Positions 26,298-33,948 of a stretch of 64,000 nt of DNA are shown in pieces. The DNA comes from Curtobacterium sp. MCBD17_035. Lineage in GTDB: Bacteria; Actinomycetota; Actinomycetes; Actinomycetales; Microbacteriaceae. The position numbers and the translations under genes were made by a program. Under the pieces are notes generated by a model. The model was not told the origin of the DNA. It ran no database searches and saw only the letters and a list, made by a program, of their open reading frames with translations. Each line of letters opens with the position of its first letter. Position 1 is the first letter of the stretch. Where the stretch lies: positions 2,666,001-2,730,000 of the forward strand of contig NZ_CP126279.1 in assembly GCF_003234815.2 (NCBI RefSeq). Direction: 5' to 3'.

Positions 26298-26810
26298 TCA
26301 GCGGGTGACGAGGGCGCTGTCGATGCTCTGGATCACGGACTCGAGGGTCTGGTCGATCCGGACGACGAGCCCGGCCTCGTCGGCCTGCAACGGCTCGAGC
26401 GTCGCGAGCTGCGAGCCGAGCAGCGAGTCGGGCATGTACTCGTGGTGCCGGCGGCGCTGCCGTTCGGCGATGACGTCCTCGTCGCCGGTGAGGAACACGA
26501 AGAACAGGTCGGGGTTCGTCGAACGCAGGCGGTCCCGGTAGACCCGCTTCAGCGCGGAGTTCGCCATGACGCAGCGCTGCCCCTGGGCCTCGATCGCGGC
26601 GATGCGGGCCGCGCAGATGTCGAGCCACGGCCAGCGGTCCTCGTCGGTCAGGGGATGCCCGGACCGCATCTTCTCCTTGTTCGCCTGGGGGTGCAGGTCG
26701 TCGGCGTCGACGAACTGGGTGCCGTCCCAGTGGCGCGCGAGGGCGGAGCCGATGGTCGTCTTGCCCGAACCGGACACCCCCATGACGACGACGGGGCGAT
26801 GACCGGTCAC
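26298..26810 (-). CDS. gntK: Gluconokinase
   Basis: Phosphorylates D-gluconate to 6-phosphogluconate using ATP in the cytosol. The 170-aa length is typical. The P-loop GVSGSGKT is at residues 11-18, followed by the gluconate-binding FVDADDLHPQANKEKMRSGHP and LTDEDRWPWL, the RDRLRS segment, and PDSLLGSQLATLEPL. The GTG start at 26810 overlaps the stop of the upstream small monooxygenase gene by GTGA; an in-frame extension upstream reads into that gene and is rejected. No gluconate permease or regulator lies beside it. It follows a gap (26185-26297) rich in repeated CTCGGGCCT units. Identity is secure. Confidence 0.94.
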   Translation of the reverse strand: MTGHRPVVVMGVSGSGKTTIGSALARHWDGTQFVDADDLHPQANKEKMRSGHPLTDEDRWPWLDICAARIAAIEAQGQRCVMANSALKRVYRDRLRSTNPDLFFVFLTGDEDVIAERQRRRHHEYMPDSLLGSQLATLEPLQADEAGLVVRIDQTLESVIQSIDSALVTR

Positions 26811-27124
26811 AGCGCGCCCTTGGCGTCGTCGCCGAGCGGCACCGGGCGGAGGACCCGGACCTCGAGCGGACTCGCGAGCAACGGCTGCACGCGCTGCGTG
26901 AAGGCGGTGAACTCGGGCGCGGCGCCGTGCTGCTCGAGGGCCTGCTGGTCGCTCCACTGCTCGATGAGCACGAGGACGCCTTCGCCGGCCTCGTGCAGCG
27001 CGTAGCGGAGGTTGCCCTCGTCCTGCTGCGCGACCGGCACGTACTCCTGCACGGCGGCGGTCAGGTCCGCGACGGACTCGGGCTTCGGACGGAAGGTCGC
27101 GACGACGACGATCGGATCGGTCAT
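26807..27124 (-). CDS. Antibiotic biosynthesis monooxygenase (ABM/YgiN-like) domain protein
   Basis: A 105-aa single-domain protein of the dimeric alpha-beta barrel ABM fold. It has IVVVATFRPKPESVADL at the start, VQEYVPVAQQDEGNLRYALH in the middle, and VLIEQWSDQQALEQHGAAPEF, where Glu/Trp and His follow the family pattern. Members are quinol monooxygenases, heme-degrading enzymes or small aldehyde/ketone-modifying proteins. Only function-neutral naming is justified. It overlaps gntK by GTGA, so the two are co-translated; no metabolic link is evident. Confidence 0.85.
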   Translation of the reverse strand: MTDPIVVVATFRPKPESVADLTAAVQEYVPVAQQDEGNLRYALHEAGEGVLVLIEQWSDQQALEQHGAAPEFTAFTQRVQPLLASPLEVRVLRPVPLGDDAKGAL

Positions 27125-27224
27125 GGGCCCACAGTACGAACCGCTGCGTGCGCCGCTCCCAGGGCGTCCGGAGGCTCGCGCTCGCGGCGGCGAGAGGTAA
27201 TGGGCTCGGCCGTGGCGGGGCGCG

Positions 27225-27341
27225 GCGCGAGCGCGAGCGCGAGCGCGAGTGTGCAGGACATGCCGCTCACGTCACGAGCTGAGCGGCGCGTTGTGCGATC
27301 TCGCGAGCAGTGAGCGGCGCGTTGTGCGATCTCGCGAGCAG
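27225..27341. repeat. GCGCGA microsatellite followed by a perfect 31-bp tandem duplication
   Basis: About four copies of GCGCGA occupy 27225-27249. A 31-bp unit then occurs twice in direct, gapless, identical copies (27280-27310 and 27311-27341). Each unit begins TGAGCGGCGCGTT and contains TGCGATCTCGCG, a string shared with the right arms of two of the dispersed palindromes (32803, 33911). The region is otherwise a 234-bp gene-free gap between two minus-strand genes. Confidence 0.85.
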
Positions 27342-27358
27342 CGGTCGGCCGGGCGTGC

Positions 27359-28027
27359 CTACAGGATGACGCGCTCGGCGGCGAGGTCGGCGCTGAGCCG
27401 GTCGAGCGCCGGCCCACGGCCGAGCAGCCGCAGCGACCCGAGCGCGCGGCGCACCGCGAACGTCGCGACCGCGGGCGTGCCGTCCGGACGGTGGAAGTGG
27501 ATGGCGATGACCGCGCGGTGGGGGGACGAGGAGCCGTCGGGGAGGTCCTCGACACCGACGTGCACGACCCGCGTCCACCGGACCACGAGCACCCGCAGGG
27601 CCTGCCGCCCGTCGAGTTGCCACAGGGACGCCTCGGTCGCGCCGAACCCCCAGACGACGTGGCGCCCGAGGGCGACCTCGGGATGCGCGCGCCCGACGAG
27701 GTCGCGGAGTTCGCTCGTCGGCACCGCCGGCACGAGCCGCACGGTCGGGTCGATGCTGCGGATCGCCCGTCCGAGCGACACGTCGGTCGTCCGGACGCGC
27801 TTCGACCATGACATGCCGACGCCGAGCGCCACGATGAGCACCCCCACGAGCGTCGCGAGGAACTGCACGACCCCGAGCACACGGAGGTCCGCGGCGGGAT
27901 CCGTGCTCACCACCGTCACCCGCACGACGAGCAGCGCCACCCACAGCACGACGACGCCCCACCGCACGATCGCCCAGCGGTCGACGCCGCGCGCGATGCG
28001 GCGGTCCGGGCCGAGGTGGGTGGTCAC
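27359..28027 (-). CDS. Two-helix membrane protein of unknown function
   Basis: A 222-aa protein. Two hydrophobic helices lie near the N-terminus (about residues 20-42, VRWGVVVLWVALLVVRVTVV, and 50-74). The C-terminal part of about 145 residues is soluble and beta-rich (RVLVVRWTRVVHVGVEDL, AVIAIHFHRPDG), resembling a PH-like domain seen in many actinobacterial membrane proteins; that resemblance is an impression only. The ATG at 28027 is about 100 bases from the divergent molybdopterin oxidoreductase gene, so the two may share a regulatory region. I do not recognise a named family. Confidence 0.75.
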   Translation of the reverse strand: MTTHLGPDRRIARGVDRWAIVRWGVVVLWVALLVVRVTVVSTDPAADLRVLGVVQFLATLVGVLIVALGVGMSWSKRVRTTDVSLGRAIRSIDPTVRLVPAVPTSELRDLVGRAHPEVALGRHVVWGFGATEASLWQLDGRQALRVLVVRWTRVVHVGVEDLPDGSSSPHRAVIAIHFHRPDGTPAVATFAVRRALGSLRLLGRGPALDRLSADLAAERVIL

Positions 28028-28124
28028 CGTCCGATCCTCGCACGCAGCGGTCCCCGGCGAAGCGCCGAGTTCGGGGGGTCCGGCGACCCGGGGAACCGCC
28101 AGAGGACCCGCCTACGATCGCCCC

Positions 28125-29897
28125 GTGAGCACCGAGGACCCGGACCAGCGCGACGCCGCTCGACACCACCGCCCGGCGCCCGGTGCCGACCGCCGCGCGC
28201 CCGGTGCGGATCGCCCGGCAACCGGTGCCGACCGCCCCGCGCCCGGTGCCGACCGCCGCGCGCCCGGTACTGCCATCGCGGCGCCCCTTGCCGCGGAACC
28301 CGTCGACCGCCCGCTGCACCTGCCCGACCGCACACGGACGATCGCCGCCGCGGCCGTGGGGCTCGTGGCCGGGATCGTGTTCCTCGCCGTCGCCGAGATC
28401 GTCGCGCTCCTGCTCAACGGTGCTGGCAGTCCGCTCGTCGCGGTCGGCTCGGCCGCGATCGACCTCGCGCCGCGGTGGGTGAAGGACCTCATGGTGACGC
28501 TGTTCGGCACGGGCGACAAGGCGGCGTTGTTCGTCCTCATGGCAGTGCTCCTCGCCCTGATCACCGCGGCGGCGGGCGTCCTCGAGCGCCGTCGTCCGCC
28601 GTTCGGCACCGTCGTGTTCGCCATCGGCGGGGTGATCGCCCTCGTCGCGGTGATGACCCGTTCCGGCAGCGGGAGCCTCGACGGTGCACCCTCGGTCGTC
28701 GGGGTCCTCGCGGCGGTCGTCACGCTCCGCCTGGGCATGCAGCGGTTCCGGCGGTGGGACGCCGCCGCCGAGCAGCACGCGACCCCGACCGCAGCGAGCA
28801 CGATGACGGGCTCCCCCGCGGTGCAACGCCGGGCGTTCCTCGGGTGGACGCTGACCCTCGGCGTCACCGCGCTCGTCGTCGGGGCCGGCGCGCGCGTCGT
28901 CGACGCGGCGAGCTCCGCCGCAGCGGCCGTCAAGCGCGCCGTCCACCTGCCGACACCGGCCGTGCACGAGCGCGTGGTCCCGGCCGGCGCGAGTCTCGGC
29001 GTGCACGGGATCACGCCGTACGTCACCCCGAGCGCCGAGTTCTACCGGATCGACACCGCGCTGCGCGTGCCGTCGGTCGATCCCGACACCTGGAAGCTCC
29101 GGATCACCGGCATGGTCGACCACGACGTCGAGATCTCGTTCGCCGACCTGCTCGCCCGGCCGCTCGAAGAGCACATGGCCACCATGAGCTGCGTCTCGAA
29201 CGAGGTCGGCGGCGACCTCATCGGCAACGCGCTCTGGCTCGGGTACCCGATCCGGCACCTGCTCGCCGAGGCCGGCCCGCACGCATCGGCGGACATGGTG
29301 CTCTCGCGGAGCGTCGACGGGTTCACCGCGGGCACACCCCTCGACGTCCTGCAGGACGCCGGCACGGACGCGATCCTGGCGGTCGGCATGAACGGCGAGC
29401 CGCTGCCCGCCGAGCACGGGTTCCCGGTCCGCATGGTCGTCCCCGGCCTGTACGGCTACGTGTCCGCCACGAAGTGGGTGACCGAGCTCACCGTCACGCG
29501 GTTCGCCGACGCCGAGGGCTACTGGACACCCCGCGGGTGGAGCGCCCAGGGGCCGGTCAAGCTCGAGTCGCGGATCGACACGCCACGGTCTGGAGGCACG
29601 GTGCGCGCGGGCGAGCGGGTCGCCGTCGCCGGGGTGGCGTGGCAGCCGCACACCGGCGTGCGGGGCGTGCAGGTCCGCGTCGACGACGGAGCATGGCGCG
29701 ACGCCGAGCTCGCGGACTCGGTGTCCGCGGACACCTGGCGGCAGTGGGTGCTCCGCGACTGGACGCCGACGCACGGGCCGCACACCCTGACGGTCCGGGC
29801 GATCAGCGCGGACGGCACGGTGCAGACGAGCGTCGAGCGGGCGCCGGCACCGAACGGGGCGAGCGGCTGGCACTCGGTGGGCGTCACCGCGAGCTGA
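28125..29897 (+). CDS. Membrane-anchored molybdopterin-dependent oxidoreductase (sulfite-oxidase-like)
   Basis: A 590-aa protein. Residues 1-50 include a Pro-Gly-Ala-Asp-Arg heptad repeated about five times. Residues 60-220 hold about four transmembrane helices. A twin-arginine-like segment (QRRAFLGWTLTLG) then leads to an extracytoplasmic sulfite-oxidase-type Mo domain. The molybdenum-ligating cysteine is Cys356 in MSCVSNEVGG. ALWLGYPI, AEHGFPVRMVVPGLYGY and KWVTELTVT follow, then a C-terminal Mo-co dimerisation domain (GVAWQPHTGVRGVQVRVD...W). The GTG at 28125 has TACGAT at 28113-28118 and a 6-base spacer, suggesting a leaderless mRNA. The physiological substrate is unknown; oxidised-methionine reduction and sulfite oxidation are family options. 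Confidence 0.9.
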   Translation: MSTEDPDQRDAARHHRPAPGADRRAPGADRPATGADRPAPGADRRAPGTAIAAPLAAEPVDRPLHLPDRTRTIAAAAVGLVAGIVFLAVAEIVALLLNGAGSPLVAVGSAAIDLAPRWVKDLMVTLFGTGDKAALFVLMAVLLALITAAAGVLERRRPPFGTVVFAIGGVIALVAVMTRSGSGSLDGAPSVVGVLAAVVTLRLGMQRFRRWDAAAEQHATPTAASTMTGSPAVQRRAFLGWTLTLGVTALVVGAGARVVDAASSAAAAVKRAVHLPTPAVHERVVPAGASLGVHGITPYVTPSAEFYRIDTALRVPSVDPDTWKLRITGMVDHDVEISFADLLARPLEEHMATMSCVSNEVGGDLIGNALWLGYPIRHLLAEAGPHASADMVLSRSVDGFTAGTPLDVLQDAGTDAILAVGMNGEPLPAEHGFPVRMVVPGLYGYVSATKWVTELTVTRFADAEGYWTPRGWSAQGPVKLESRIDTPRSGGTVRAGERVAVAGVAWQPHTGVRGVQVRVDDGAWRDAELADSVSADTWRQWVLRDWTPTHGPHTLTVRAISADGTVQTSVERAPAPNGASGWHSVGVTAS

Positions 29898-30468
29898 GGT
29901 CGCCGCCGCCCGTCATCGCGAGGAACCGCGCCATGGTCTCGCGGACGACCGCGACCAACGCGCGATCACCGTCCTCGTCGAGCCAGCGGTCGAGCGACAC
30001 CCACCACACGGCGCCGCTGACCTCGGCGGCGAGCGTGGCGGACAGGTCGTCCTCGCCGCGCTCGACGAACCCGGCACGGACGGCCCGGGCGAGCGCCGCA
30101 TGCTTCGTCAGCTCGCGTTCGCGCAGGCGCTCGTCGCTCCGGACCACCGCACGGTGGGTGAGCAGGTACTCGCGCAGGGGTTGGAACCGGGTCTCGGCCA
30201 GGGTCTCCAGCCCCGCTGCGATGAGGGCGATCGGCGCGAGGTCCGGCGGCGCCTGGGCGAGCAGCTCGGCCACCACCGCGGGGAACTGGTCCTCGAACCC
30301 GAACAGGACCTCGCGCTTGTCGGCGAAGTGCCGGAAGAACGTCCGGGTGGTGAGGCCGGCGCGCGCGGTGATCTGCGGGACGGTGGTCGCGGCGAACCCC
30401 TGCTCACGGAACAGCTCGAGCGCGGCCTGCTCGAGGCGCGCTCGTGCATCCGGATCCCATCGAGCCAC
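29884..30468 (-). CDS. TetR family transcriptional regulator
   Basis: A 194-aa repressor. The N-terminal helix-turn-helix spans about residues 8-52: ARLEQAALELFREQGFAATTV, then ITARAGLTTRTFFRHFADKREVLF, which is typical TetR. The rest is a ligand-binding helical domain. Its 3' end overlaps the 3' end of the molybdopterin gene by 14 bases (convergent). It is divergent from the saccharopine-dehydrogenase-like gene at 30560; two palindromes of the form GACACG-N-CGTGTC lie in the 91-bp spacer and are its likely operators. It probably represses itself and that gene. The ligand is unknown. Confidence 0.9.
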   Translation of the reverse strand: MARWDPDARARLEQAALELFREQGFAATTVPQITARAGLTTRTFFRHFADKREVLFGFEDQFPAVVAELLAQAPPDLAPIALIAAGLETLAETRFQPLREYLLTHRAVVRSDERLRERELTKHAALARAVRAGFVERGEDDLSATLAAEVSGAVWWVSLDRWLDEDGDRALVAVVRETMARFLAMTGGGDLSSR

Positions 30469-30485
30469 CCGTCGATCCTACTCAC

Positions 30486-30528
30486 GACACGTCGTGTCAT
30501 CACGTGTATCGTGACGACACGACGTGTC
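30486..30528. promoter_or_regulatory. Paired TetR-type operators
   Basis: GACACG-T-CGTGTC (30486-30498) and GACACG-A-CGTGTC (30516-30528) are two perfect 13-bp palindromes with centres 30 bp apart, about three helical turns, and mirrored central bases. Flanking bases extend the symmetry, so the whole block reads as one larger inverted repeat with a single mismatch. They lie between the TetR gene and the divergent oxidoreductase-like gene. Confidence 0.8.
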
Positions 30529-30559
30529 ATCGAGGCACGCGGGACGGGCGGAGCACGAC

Positions 30560-31663
30560 ATGCACGACGAGGTCATGGTCCTCGGGGCCACCGGGCGCAC
30601 CGGACGGGCGATCGCGGCGGAGCTCCACGCCCGCGGTGTCCCCGTGGTGCTCGCAGCGCGGGACCGAGCGCGGCTCGAGGAGGTCCGGGACGCCGTGTCC
30701 GCCGTCGCCTCCGAGCGGCCGGGCTCGGCCGCGCGCAGTCCCCGGATGGTCGTCGGCGGGTTCAGCGACCTCCTCGCGGCGATCGGACGGGAACGACCCG
30801 GGGTCGTCGTCAACACCGTGGGCCCCTTCACGCGGACCGCGCTCCCGGTCGTCCGGGCGCTCCCACACGGCACGCACTACCTCGACCTGTCGAACGAGTA
30901 CGCCGCGGTCGACGACGTCCTGCGGCAGGACCGTCGCGCGGCAGCCGCGGGACAGGTCCTCGTGCCCGGCGCCGGGTTCGGGGTGGTCGCGGTCGAGAGC
31001 GTCGTCGTGCGCCTGTGCGACGGCGAGCCCCGGCCGCGGCGCGTCCGGGTCGACGCGATCGCCTCGGTGGCGACCGAAGCCGGGACCCTCGGCAGCGCCC
31101 TGGCGGAGTCCATCGCCGACGTCGCGGCCTTCGGCGGAGCGCAGGTCCAGGACGGTCGACTCGTCCGCACGCGACGGGTCGTCACGGACTACCGGACCAT
31201 CACGACGCCGGACGGGGACCGGGTCGGCGCCGGCAGCGGCGCGAGCGGTGAACTGCTCGCGGCCTGGCTCGCGAGCGACGCGGACGACGTGGTCGCGGCC
31301 TCGGCCCTCGCCCCCGCGAACCCCGCGGTGCGCGCCGTCCTCCCGCTCGCGACCGCCCTGTTCCGGATCGCCCCCGTGCGGCGCTTCGTCGTCGGGCGCC
31401 TGTCCGCGATCCGCTTCGAGGACCGACCTCGCCCTCGGGCGTCGTCGTGGGGCCACGCACGGGTCGAGTGGCCGGACGGCCGCGTGCGCGAGGGCTGGCT
31501 GCGGCTCGGTGACGCGTCGGTGTTCACGACCGCAGCCGCCGTCGAGGTCGCGACACGGCTCCTCCAGGGCGAGGGCCGACCGGGCGCGGGCACCCCCGGC
31601 GTGGTGTTCGGCGCCGACCTGGCGGTCGCCGCTGGCGGCGTCGTCGTCGACGCCCCTGCCTGA
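30560..31663 (+). CDS. Saccharopine-dehydrogenase-like NAD(P)-binding protein
   Basis: A 367-aa protein with an N-terminal Rossmann fold (VMVLGATGRTGRAIAAEL, residues 5-22), VVLAARD, then VVNTVGPFTRTALPVVRA and THYLDLSNEY, all typical of the saccharopine-dehydrogenase-like/trans-acting enoyl reductase group. The later part carries VLVPGAGFGVVAVES and a less conserved C-terminal region. The ATG at 30560 has GGAG seven bases upstream; an earlier in-frame start inside the operator is unlikely. It is divergent from the TetR gene and presumably repressed by it. The substrate is unknown. Confidence 0.83.
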   Translation: MHDEVMVLGATGRTGRAIAAELHARGVPVVLAARDRARLEEVRDAVSAVASERPGSAARSPRMVVGGFSDLLAAIGRERPGVVVNTVGPFTRTALPVVRALPHGTHYLDLSNEYAAVDDVLRQDRRAAAAGQVLVPGAGFGVVAVESVVVRLCDGEPRPRRVRVDAIASVATEAGTLGSALAESIADVAAFGGAQVQDGRLVRTRRVVTDYRTITTPDGDRVGAGSGASGELLAAWLASDADDVVAASALAPANPAVRAVLPLATALFRIAPVRRFVVGRLSAIRFEDRPRPRASSWGHARVEWPDGRVREGWLRLGDASVFTTAAAVEVATRLLQGEGRPGAGTPGVVFGADLAVAAGGVVVDAPA

Positions 31664-31693
31664 GCGGGGTGTCGACGACACCGGCCGCCAGGG

Positions 31694-32725
31694 TCAGAGC
31701 ACCGCCACGGTCATCCCCGGCACCGCGGCGGGTCCGTCGAGTCCGGTGAGCGTGGCGGGCAGCTCCTCGAACCCGATGGTCCGGCCGACCGTGGTGTCCG
31801 GCCGCAGATGCCCCGACACGATCGCGGCGAGCATGGCCGCGTACTCCGAGACGGCGATCCCGTGGCTCCCGAGCAGCTCGAGCTCCTGGGCGATGACGCG
31901 GCCCATCGCGACGGCGGGCTCGGCCTCGGCGCCGAGCAGCAGCCCGACCTGGACGTGGCGCCCCCGTGGGCGGAGGCTCTCGATCGCCGCGTTCGACGTG
32001 CTCCGGCTGCCGAACGCGTCGAAGGAAACGTGGACCCCGCCCCCGGCGAGCGCGCGCACCCGCTCGACGGCGTCGGGTCCGCTCGGCACGGTCACGGCGC
32101 CGAGCGCCTGGGCCCGTTCGAGCGCCGCGGGAGCGACGTCGACCGCGATCACCTGGGCCCCCGCCGCGAGCGCGACGACGATCGTGGACAGCCCGACCCC
32201 GCCGCAGCCGTACACGGCGACCCACTCCCCCGTCTGGACCCGCCCGCGCGCGTGGACGGCGTGGTAGGCCGTGCCGAACCGGCAACCGAGCCCCGCGGCC
32301 TCGACGAACCCGATCGCGTCGGGCAGCGGCACGAGGTTGAGGTCGGCGTGCGGCACCACGACCTGCTCGGCGAACGACCCGGGCAGCGTGAACCCCGGCT
32401 GCTCCTGACGCGTGCACACCTGCGTCGCCCCGGCGCGGCACTCGTCGCACGTGCCACAGGCGAACACGAACGGCGCCGTCACCCGGTCACCGACGCGGTG
32501 CTCGTGGACGTCCGGACCGACCTGGGCCACGACGCCCGCGAACTCGTGCCCGGGGACGTGCGGCAGGTGCACCGAGTCGTCGTGTCCGCGCCATGCGTGC
32601 CAGTCGCTGCGGCACACGCCCGTCGCCGCCACCCGGACGACCACGCCGTCGGGCGGACAGGCGGGGGCGTCGACCTCGACGACGGAGGGCTGGGCACCGA
32701 AGGCGTCGTACCGGACTGCGCGCAT
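31694..32725 (-). CDS. Zinc-dependent alcohol dehydrogenase
   Basis: A 343-aa medium-chain dehydrogenase. Catalytic zinc ligands are visible in TGVCRSDWHAW (Cys) and PGHEFAGVV (His-Glu), and the structural zinc lobe in CGTCDECRAGATQVC, with its four cysteines. The Rossmann motif is AVYGCGGVGLSTIVVA with Asp in VIAVDVAPAAL, which points to NAD rather than NADP. Length and domain order are normal. The gene converges on the saccharopine-dehydrogenase-like gene and is divergent from the aldo/keto reductase; a dispersed palindrome lies in the divergent spacer. The substrate alcohol or aldehyde cannot be inferred. Confidence 0.9.
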   Translation of the reverse strand: MRAVRYDAFGAQPSVVEVDAPACPPDGVVVRVAATGVCRSDWHAWRGHDDSVHLPHVPGHEFAGVVAQVGPDVHEHRVGDRVTAPFVFACGTCDECRAGATQVCTRQEQPGFTLPGSFAEQVVVPHADLNLVPLPDAIGFVEAAGLGCRFGTAYHAVHARGRVQTGEWVAVYGCGGVGLSTIVVALAAGAQVIAVDVAPAALERAQALGAVTVPSGPDAVERVRALAGGGVHVSFDAFGSRSTSNAAIESLRPRGRHVQVGLLLGAEAEPAVAMGRVIAQELELLGSHGIAVSEYAAMLAAIVSGHLRPDTTVGRTIGFEELPATLTGLDGPAAVPGMTVAVL

Positions 32726-32766
32726 GCGCCAATCCTCGCAGCCCCGACGGGCGGCGTGCCCCGTTG

Positions 32767-32828
32767 CGCGAGATCGCAGTCGTCGTCGCTCTGGAGACCC
32801 GCAGAACGGCGACGACTGCGATCTCGCG
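32767..32828. repeat. Dispersed palindrome, GAGATCGC/GTCGTTGCC family, copy 2
   Basis: The 26-bp arms at 32767-32792 and 32803-32828 match at 24 of 26 positions around a 10-base loop. This copy lies in a divergent promoter spacer (alcohol dehydrogenase / aldo-keto reductase), a poor place for a terminator, which argues that the family has another role or is a mobile repeat. Confidence 0.8.
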
Positions 32829-32883
32829 GAGGGGTGCGGCGTGTACACAGGGGAGCAGGACGACGACGTCAGGAGACGACCGC

Positions 32884-33864
32884 ATGGAGTACACCCACCT
32901 CGGACCGACCGGCCTGCGGGTCAGCCGCATCACGCTCGGTTGCATGAGCTTCGGCAACGGCAACGAGCAGCAGACCTGGACGCTCGACGCCGCCGCGGCG
33001 GAGCCGATCTTCCGGAGGGCGGTGGAGCTCGGCATCGACTTCTGGGACACCGCGAACGTCTACGGGCGCGGCAGTTCGGAAGAGGTCACCGGCGCGGCGA
33101 TCCGCGAGTACACCCGCCGCGAGGACGTCGTCCTGGCCACGAAGGTGTTCGGTGAGATGGGCCCGGGCCCCGGCGAGTCCGGACTGAGCCGTCGGGCGAT
33201 CCTGGAGCAGGTCGACAAGTCCCTGCAGCGACTCGGCACCGACTGGATCGACCTGTACCAGATCCACCGGTTCGACCCGGACACCCCCGTCGAGGAGACG
33301 ATGGAGGCCCTGCACGACGTCATCCAGGCGGGCAAGGTGCGCTACATCGGTGCGTCGAGCATGTGGGCGTGGCAGTTCGCCAAGCTGCAGGCCGCAGCGG
33401 ACCTCGGTGGGTGGACGCGATTCGTGTCCATGCAGAACCAGTACAGCCTCGTGCAGCGCGAGGAGGAGCGAGAGATGTTCGGGCTCCTCGCGGACCAGGG
33501 CGTCGGGTCGATCCCGTGGGGTCCCCTGCAGGCCGGCAAGCTGGCACGCCCGTGGAGCGAGCAGAACACCGCCCGCGCCGGTGACGAGCCGGAACGCGAC
33601 CCGAAGGGGAACCCCGTCCGACTCGACTCGGACGAGGGCATCGTCGACGCGGTGGCGCGGATCGCCGACGAGCGCGGGGTCAGCATGGCGCAGGTCGCGC
33701 TCGCGTGGGTGCTGCGCAACCCGGTCGTGGACGCGCCCATCGTCGGCGCCACCAAGGTGCACCACATCGAGGACGCCGCGGCTGCCCTCGACGTCCACCT
33801 AACCGACGACGAGGCAGCGGCGCTCGAGGAGCACTACGTGGGCCGGCAGCCGACGTTCTTCTGA
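32884..33864 (+). CDS. Aldo/keto reductase
   Basis: A 326-aa NADP(H)-linked reductase of the aldo-keto superfamily. The catalytic tetrad is visible: Asp and Tyr in DFWDTANVYGRG, Lys in VVLATKVFG, and His in YQIHRFD. GASSMWAWQF, SMQNQYSLV and QVALAWVLRNPVV are further landmarks of the YajO/Tas-like group. The ATG at 32884 has AGGAG nine bases upstream. It lies between copies 2 and 3 of the dispersed palindrome. A specific substrate is not evident; these enzymes typically clear carbonyl compounds. Confidence 0.93.
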   Translation: MEYTHLGPTGLRVSRITLGCMSFGNGNEQQTWTLDAAAAEPIFRRAVELGIDFWDTANVYGRGSSEEVTGAAIREYTRREDVVLATKVFGEMGPGPGESGLSRRAILEQVDKSLQRLGTDWIDLYQIHRFDPDTPVEETMEALHDVIQAGKVRYIGASSMWAWQFAKLQAAADLGGWTRFVSMQNQYSLVQREEEREMFGLLADQGVGSIPWGPLQAGKLARPWSEQNTARAGDEPERDPKGNPVRLDSDEGIVDAVARIADERGVSMAQVALAWVLRNPVVDAPIVGATKVHHIEDAAAALDVHLTDDEAAALEEHYVGRQPTFF

Positions 33865-33876
33865 CCCGGGCCCATC

Positions 33877-33940
33877 CCGCGAGATCGCAGTCGTTGCCGC
33901 TCAGGCCACCCTGAGAACGGCATCCACTGCGATCTCGCGG
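33877..33940. repeat. Dispersed palindrome, GAGATCGC/GTCGTTGCC family, copy 3
   Basis: The left arm at 33877-33904 and right arm at 33911-33940 pair over about 26 bases with a few mismatches and a 6-base loop. It lies between the convergent aldo/keto reductase and methyltransferase genes. The outermost 15 bp (CCGCGAGATCGCAGT) are perfectly inverted. Confidence 0.8.
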
Positions 33941-33948
33941 GGGTGGGG

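Noticed and set aside
27280..27341. Possible CRISPR repeats
   Set aside because: Only two units, directly abutting with no spacer, and no cas genes in the window.
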